Shown here one piece after another: positions 18,979 to 22,227 of a stretch of DNA of 22,227 nucleotides. Position numbers and translations under genes: made by a program. Below the pieces are notes generated by a model. That model was not told where the DNA came from. It did no database searches and saw only the letters and a program-made list of their open reading frames with translations. The DNA comes from Saksenaea vasiformis B4078. Taxonomy: Eukaryota > Mucoromycota > Mucoromycetes > Mucorales > Saksenaeaceae. The first letter of the stretch is position 1; each line of letters begins with the position of its first letter. The stretch lies in contig JNDT01001775.1 in the NCBI GenBank assembly GCA_000697055.1, positions 1 to 22,227 on the forward strand. The letters run 5' to 3'.

Positions 18979-19635
18979 TTACGGTTCTTCCTTTGGTCTC
19001 CCATTGCCTTGACTACGGTACTGGTTCTCTATCTCTTCTAAGTCTACGCCTTTACAAGGTGTTGTGTCAGCGAGACGTGATACAGGAGACTTCCTAATCA
19101 GCAGTGCGGTTACCGCTCCAACAGCTTCGGGTAGTCGGAGAAATTCTTGGTAAAAGACGTTACCGATACTTCTACAAGAATGAAAACACAACAACCAATC
19201 TTAATACACTCCTTGGACCTACCCTATCTACAATCACTGCCCTATAAGGAAGACCAGAGAACGCTGCATTATAGCCTGCAAGTACTTTAATTGTACTCAC
19301 CGCTTGAGATAAATCCTTGTCCATTGAAATTGTGACACATTCGAAGACATGTACCACTGCCATGTTTTTCTTTGTTCCTATGGATGCCGCTATACTATAG
19401 TCACGTTTCACAATAGCTACAGAGAACTGGTTGATAGTTGCAACATTTGGCAGCATAAAGAGCACAAGATGGGCGTTCAGATAGCCCACGTCCTTGTACT
19501 CCCGTTTGGCTGTCTAAAGTATCTCTAAGTAAGTCTATCGATGACTACTGCTAATATTTGAAGCTTACCGATCAGTGGTGCCTGGTTCGGTGCTATGGTG
19601 TCCGGCTTAAAAAATCCAAAAAATTGGGACCACAT
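18979..19635 (-). CDS. Unknown protein, 3 exons (about 180 aa)
   Basis: Exon 1 is 19635-19569 (ATG, MWSQFFGFFKPDTIAPNQ). A 59-bp intron (GTAAGC..ACAG) leads to exon 2 from 19509. Exon 2 runs to about 19205 and encodes KREYKDVGYLNAHLVLF.. and TISMDKDLSQAVSTIKVLAG. The last exon, 19145-18979, encodes FLRLPEAVGAVTALLIRKS..VDLEEIENQYRSQG and ends with TAA. The second intron's 3' site is best placed at TTACCAAG, because the frame and the duplicated fragment at 16780-16946 both start there. Its 5' site is ambiguous (GTAGGT is strong but out of phase; GTCCAA or GTGTAT fit phase 1). No known domain, signal peptide or clear membrane segment is evident, though residues 30-45 are hydrophobic. The family is unrecognised. 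Confidence 0.6.
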
Positions 19636-19653
19636 TGTGGGAAAATATCTTAT

Positions 19654-19977
19654 TCATCCCGTGCGACATGGACGAATGCAGAGTAATGGGATACCAACCA
19701 AAAATCGAAAAATCCGGAAGATAATTGGTGTAAATACTGTGAAGGAATCAACGTTTGCGTCAGCTATATGTCTTTTTACGTCCAAGTTGAATAAATTTAG
19801 CGCTGGAAATTGAAGCATCTTTGCGGCGAGAAGTAGTTTACTTTGCGTCAATCCTACGAATAGTTCGCGTGTGAGTAACTTCGTTTTTGCATTGAGGTGC
19901 TTCAGTGATCGTTTTTCCGATATCCCGTCGGAAAGCAGTAGAAAAGTCTCATTGAAACAAAAAATCATTTTTTGCAT
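19654..19977 (-). CDS. Possible small gene upstream, 107 aa
   Basis: A minus-strand frame from ATG 19977 (MQKMIFCFNETFLLL) to TGA 19654, ending 18 bp before the start of the three-exon gene. It has hydrophobic ends and a central part LAAKMLQFPALNLFNLDVKR. The N-terminal portion overlaps the repeated block at 19884-20033, which argues against a conserved protein. It may be a 5' leader reading frame of the gene below, or a chance frame. Confidence 0.3.
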   Translation of the reverse strand: MQKMIFCFNETFLLLSDGISEKRSLKHLNAKTKLLTRELFVGLTQSKLLLAAKMLQFPALNLFNLDVKRHIADANVDSFTVFTPIIFRIFRFLVGIPLLCIRPCRTG

Positions 19978-20033
19978 TGAGGTACTTCAGTGATGGATTC
20001 CATCGCAAAGCAGTAAAAAGGTTTCAAGATAAG
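19884..20033. repeat. Diverged tandem duplication, period about 86 bp
   Basis: Two units share TTTTTGCATTGAGGTGCTTC / TTTTTGCATTGAGGTACTTC, followed by AGTGAT, then AAAGCAGTA and a GTCTCATTGAAAC / GTTTCAAG end. The second unit lacks about 10 bp in the middle. It lies just 5' of the minus-strand genes and about 100 bp left of the plus-strand secreted-protein gene, so it may be in a shared regulatory region. Confidence 0.7.
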
Positions 20034-20128
20034 CACAAGTTCCACCCAAAATAATCCATACTTAAACGAACGTACGAATTTCCCTTTTTTTTTTCTTTGG
20101 CTCTGTTCTCTTAACATCCCCGGTAAGG

Positions 20129-20441
20129 ATGTCAATTTATATACATACACAATTATTCATGATTTTTTTTCTATTGATAGCCTGCATGACCGCTGTCCCG
20201 AACCGTCCTGGCTGTGGTGTAGCTCCCTGTTCACCACCAGGTAAGCAAGTATTATCGCACGCTGCCTTATCCAACTTCGACAGCAGAACCTTGCCAGACG
20301 TTTGCATCGCTTCAAGTCCTCTGCATGGCGTACTCTCTTAACACTGGTCCTCGTCACCAGAAACCACCCATGCTGGCCTCACCGGACTCAGGGGCGGGCT
20401 TGGCCCAGGCTTTTTGGCCTGATTACCTTCGGGGTGAGTAA
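20129..20441 (+). CDS. Small secreted cysteine protein 1 (about 88 aa)
   Basis: Exon 1, 20129-20240, encodes a signal peptide with hydrophobic core (LFMIFFLLIACMTA), probably cut before VPNRPG. A 46-bp intron (GTAAGC..CAGCAG) leads to exon 2 from 20287; an acceptor 3 bp earlier also fits. The spliced mature chain has four cysteines in PGCGVAPCSPPEPC and LQVLC. This even number is absent if the intron is read through. Reading on, exon 2 reaches TAA at 20439-20441. A good donor GTGAGT at 20434 with a TACTAAC branch near 20468 suggests another intron and a different C-terminus, with an acceptor at 20528 or 20599. The 3' end is therefore provisional. No family is recognised. It could be an effector-like or antimicrobial peptide; that is inference. 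Confidence 0.6.
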
Positions 20442-21389
20442 AAATGCAATCAAATCATCTTCCATTTACTAACCGTGAACAATTTTTATGCCGCTCCAAT
20501 AAATTATGCGTCCATCTGGGGACCAAAGTTGATGTAAGTACAGTATTATTTTGTCGCCAATTCGTGAACTAATGACCGCATATTCAATTATTTCCTTAGC
20601 GCAAACTTGGTTCTTCATGGACGCATAGTTTATTTAGAGTAGCGTAAAAAGTTGTTCAATAAACAGTAAACATTGAAAAGCATATCCTAGAGTTTCCCAT
20701 ATGGGACCGTGGCTCCCGGATCGAACGTTATGTGAAATTAATGTTGCTGTTGTTATTAATAGAAGTCTGGGTGCCTGATCGCTCCAAAGTGATTACTTCC
20801 AAAACTATCGCTTATGTAGCACAAATCGCCGTAAAACGGCCATACGAGTGGCACTGTACATCCATCTTCATATCGCTAAGTAAAGCCAAAGTTTTGAGAT
20901 CCTAAGGAACCGGGTACTGATTCGTTTCATATCTGTGTAAATGTGTTTATGTCCCAAGGCAAGTTCCATTGTTGCATGTTGCGCTATTTCTGTCAGATAT
21001 GCTAGATACCGATAGACTCGAAGCTCTTCTCTTAACCTGTCCTTTCACTGGATGCCCAGCAAATTTGACTGGCGATTTAGTGAAGGAAGGGTTCCCAAGC
21101 GACCGCGGCGTCCCAGAAAGTATAATACTTGACTACAGTGGCACACAATAAGTCTTCTAAGCACTTTCGCCAATATTCTTCGTCAGTATGGTTTGTGCTA
21201 CGAGTTACCTTGAACCCAACATGCTGCTGCTATCATAAGGAAATGTACAGAGAGCGTATATATAGTGCTTGTCTTGCGCTCATTGAAGTAATAATCACCC
21301 ATCGCTAGCTGTCTTTCAGGTACGCAATATCTTCTCCTAATTCAAAGTAATAATCAAGTTTTTGGGTGTAGGCAAAGTTCGTAAAAAGA
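20442..21389. other. Spacer between secreted-protein genes
   Basis: It contains the possible last exons of the gene at 20129 (CGCAAACTTGG from 20600, stop near 20646). A minor open frame from ATG 21001 to TAA 21151 (MLDTDRLEALLLTCPFTGCP) has no signal peptide and no splice support. A TATA-like TATATATA at 21257-21264 sits 126 bp before the next gene's ATG. No other gene is supported. Confidence 0.45.
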
Positions 21390-21786
21390 ATGCGCCTCGT
21401 AGTTCTGCTTATGCTGATTGCCTTATTTGCAACCATTGTTTCGGCGTCACCTCTCCTGGAAGCAAGAGGAAAGAAGGCTCCAGACAAGGCCGGTAAAGGC
21501 AAAGACGGAAAGGGCAAAAATAGCAAAGACAACGGCAGCAAAAACAATGGCGACAAAGACAAGGGGTGGGAAGAAAGGTGGAAACGTCAAATGCGTGGAG
21601 CACAGCCTAAGGACCAATGCCGAAGCCAAGAAAGCCGCTGAGAAAGCATGTCCCAACTTGTCCTTCAAACAGGCTCACCTTAGGGCAAGCGCTCATAACT
21701 GCACAGGCAAACGATACGTTTGCAACGGACATTGTCTAATTAAGCCCAATTTTCCAAAATCGGAAATGGGCATTTCTGTTATTTAA
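21390..21786 (+). CDS. Small secreted Lys/Gly-rich cysteine protein 2; frame break
   Basis: ATG 21390 opens a clear signal peptide (MRLVVLLMLIALFATIVSA, cleavage before SPLLEAR). A repetitive Lys/Gly/Asn/Asp tract follows (KGKDGKGKNSKDNGSKNNGD). The starting frame then ends at a TGA at 21639. The adjacent frame continues coherently to TAA 21786 with GGNVKCVEHS, ACPNLSFKQAHL and YVCNGHCLIKPN. The switch lies at AAGGGGTGGGAAG (21561-21573). Either one G too many is present (real frameshift or sequencing error), or a 40-bp intron from GTGGGA to GCACAG removes the first cysteine and leaves four. I cannot decide between these. Basic, secreted and cysteine-bearing, it could be an antimicrobial or effector-type peptide. 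No known family is recognised. Confidence 0.6.
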
Positions 21787-22227
21787 ACGCATTTTGGACT
21801 TGCTATTCATTAAATGGTCTTTATAAATTTTGAATTCATGGAAAGCCAAGTTTGTACTAAGGGAGAACCGAATACACCGTCATTAGTACATGAATTAGCA
21901 ACAGACTTATAAGTTACTTACATCAACTTCGGTTGAGCACAACCTTTGTAGATTACTGCAGTCGTTAGAAAAAGATATATCTTTGCTTCAACGTGTAAGT
22001 AAAGAGATTCGCACAGAGCTACATATTATTTTTTTCGTGCTATGTCATTATCAATATGACTTGTTGTTAGCTTTTCTTGTACAATGGTCTGAGAAGAATT
22101 GCTGTCAATTTCGTTTACGGTTGTTTCTTTATCCACCTATCAATCGATGAATTGTTCTCTATTTAACTTTGAAATAAAGCATAATCCGCGAGTAAGACGG
22201 ACCATTACTTCATTCATGAATTGTCAG
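21787..22227. other. 3' flank with no supported gene
   Basis: AT-rich sequence after the last secreted-protein gene. It has AATAAA at about 22171-22176, which could serve a polyadenylation site. No open frame of note occurs on either strand. Confidence 0.5.

Larger units (their letters stand above)
17315..19146. repeat. Tandem segmental duplication, unit B (1.83 kb)
   Basis: Second copy of the segment at 15115-16946, same orientation and same length within a few bases. It contains paralogue B, its upstream region and the last exon of the intact neighbour gene. On the plus strand the right end coincides with the 5' boundary of that exon at 19145, so homology stops where the intron begins. Since this copy has the complete neighbour gene, unit B is probably the ancestral position. 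Confidence 0.88.

Overview
The window looks like nuclear DNA from an early-diverging filamentous fungus, most likely Mucoromycota. The reasons are short introns (about 45-105 bp) with GT..AG ends, AT-rich spacers, a tetraspan membrane protein of a type I know from these fungi, and fungal-type PEX13, phytochelatin synthase and HP1-like genes. The phylum is an inference; nothing here fixes the species. Gene models were spliced by eye: each reported main model keeps frame across its junctions.

Layout. (1) 1-6.7 kb is gene-poor and repeat-rich. It holds a 70-bp tandem repeat, a 4 x 25-bp repeat just upstream of a TATA-like motif, and a second dispersed family with an inverted partner at 4.25-4.38 kb. 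Between 2.37 and 4.23 kb lie four solo LTRs of one related group, each with its own 5-bp target-site duplication, and a long perfect-core inverted repeat. I see no convincing gene here. (2) 6.76-14.65 kb is the conserved gene block: a four-exon tetraspan membrane protein (+), PEX13 (-), phytochelatin synthase (-) and a six-exon HP1-like protein with chromodomain and chromoshadow domain (+). (3) 14.67-19.98 kb is a lineage-specific block on the minus strand. A segment of about 1.83 kb is tandemly duplicated (15115-16946 and 17315-19146), giving two intact paralogues of an unrecognised protein that itself contains two diverged repeats. The segment also carries the last exon of a neighbouring gene, intact at 18979-19145 and decayed at 16780-16946. 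(4) 20.1-21.8 kb holds two genes for small secreted proteins with signal peptides and cysteines in the C-terminal part.

The conserved genes are unrelated housekeeping or stress functions: peroxisomal import, thiol-peptide metal detoxification and heterochromatin. I see no operon-like logic among them. The most original material is the duplicated two-repeat protein family with its pseudogene exon, the secreted-protein pair, a phytochelatin synthase with a mitochondrial-type N-terminus, and a 24-bp perfect palindrome 97 bp upstream of that gene. No tRNA, rRNA or CRISPR was seen.
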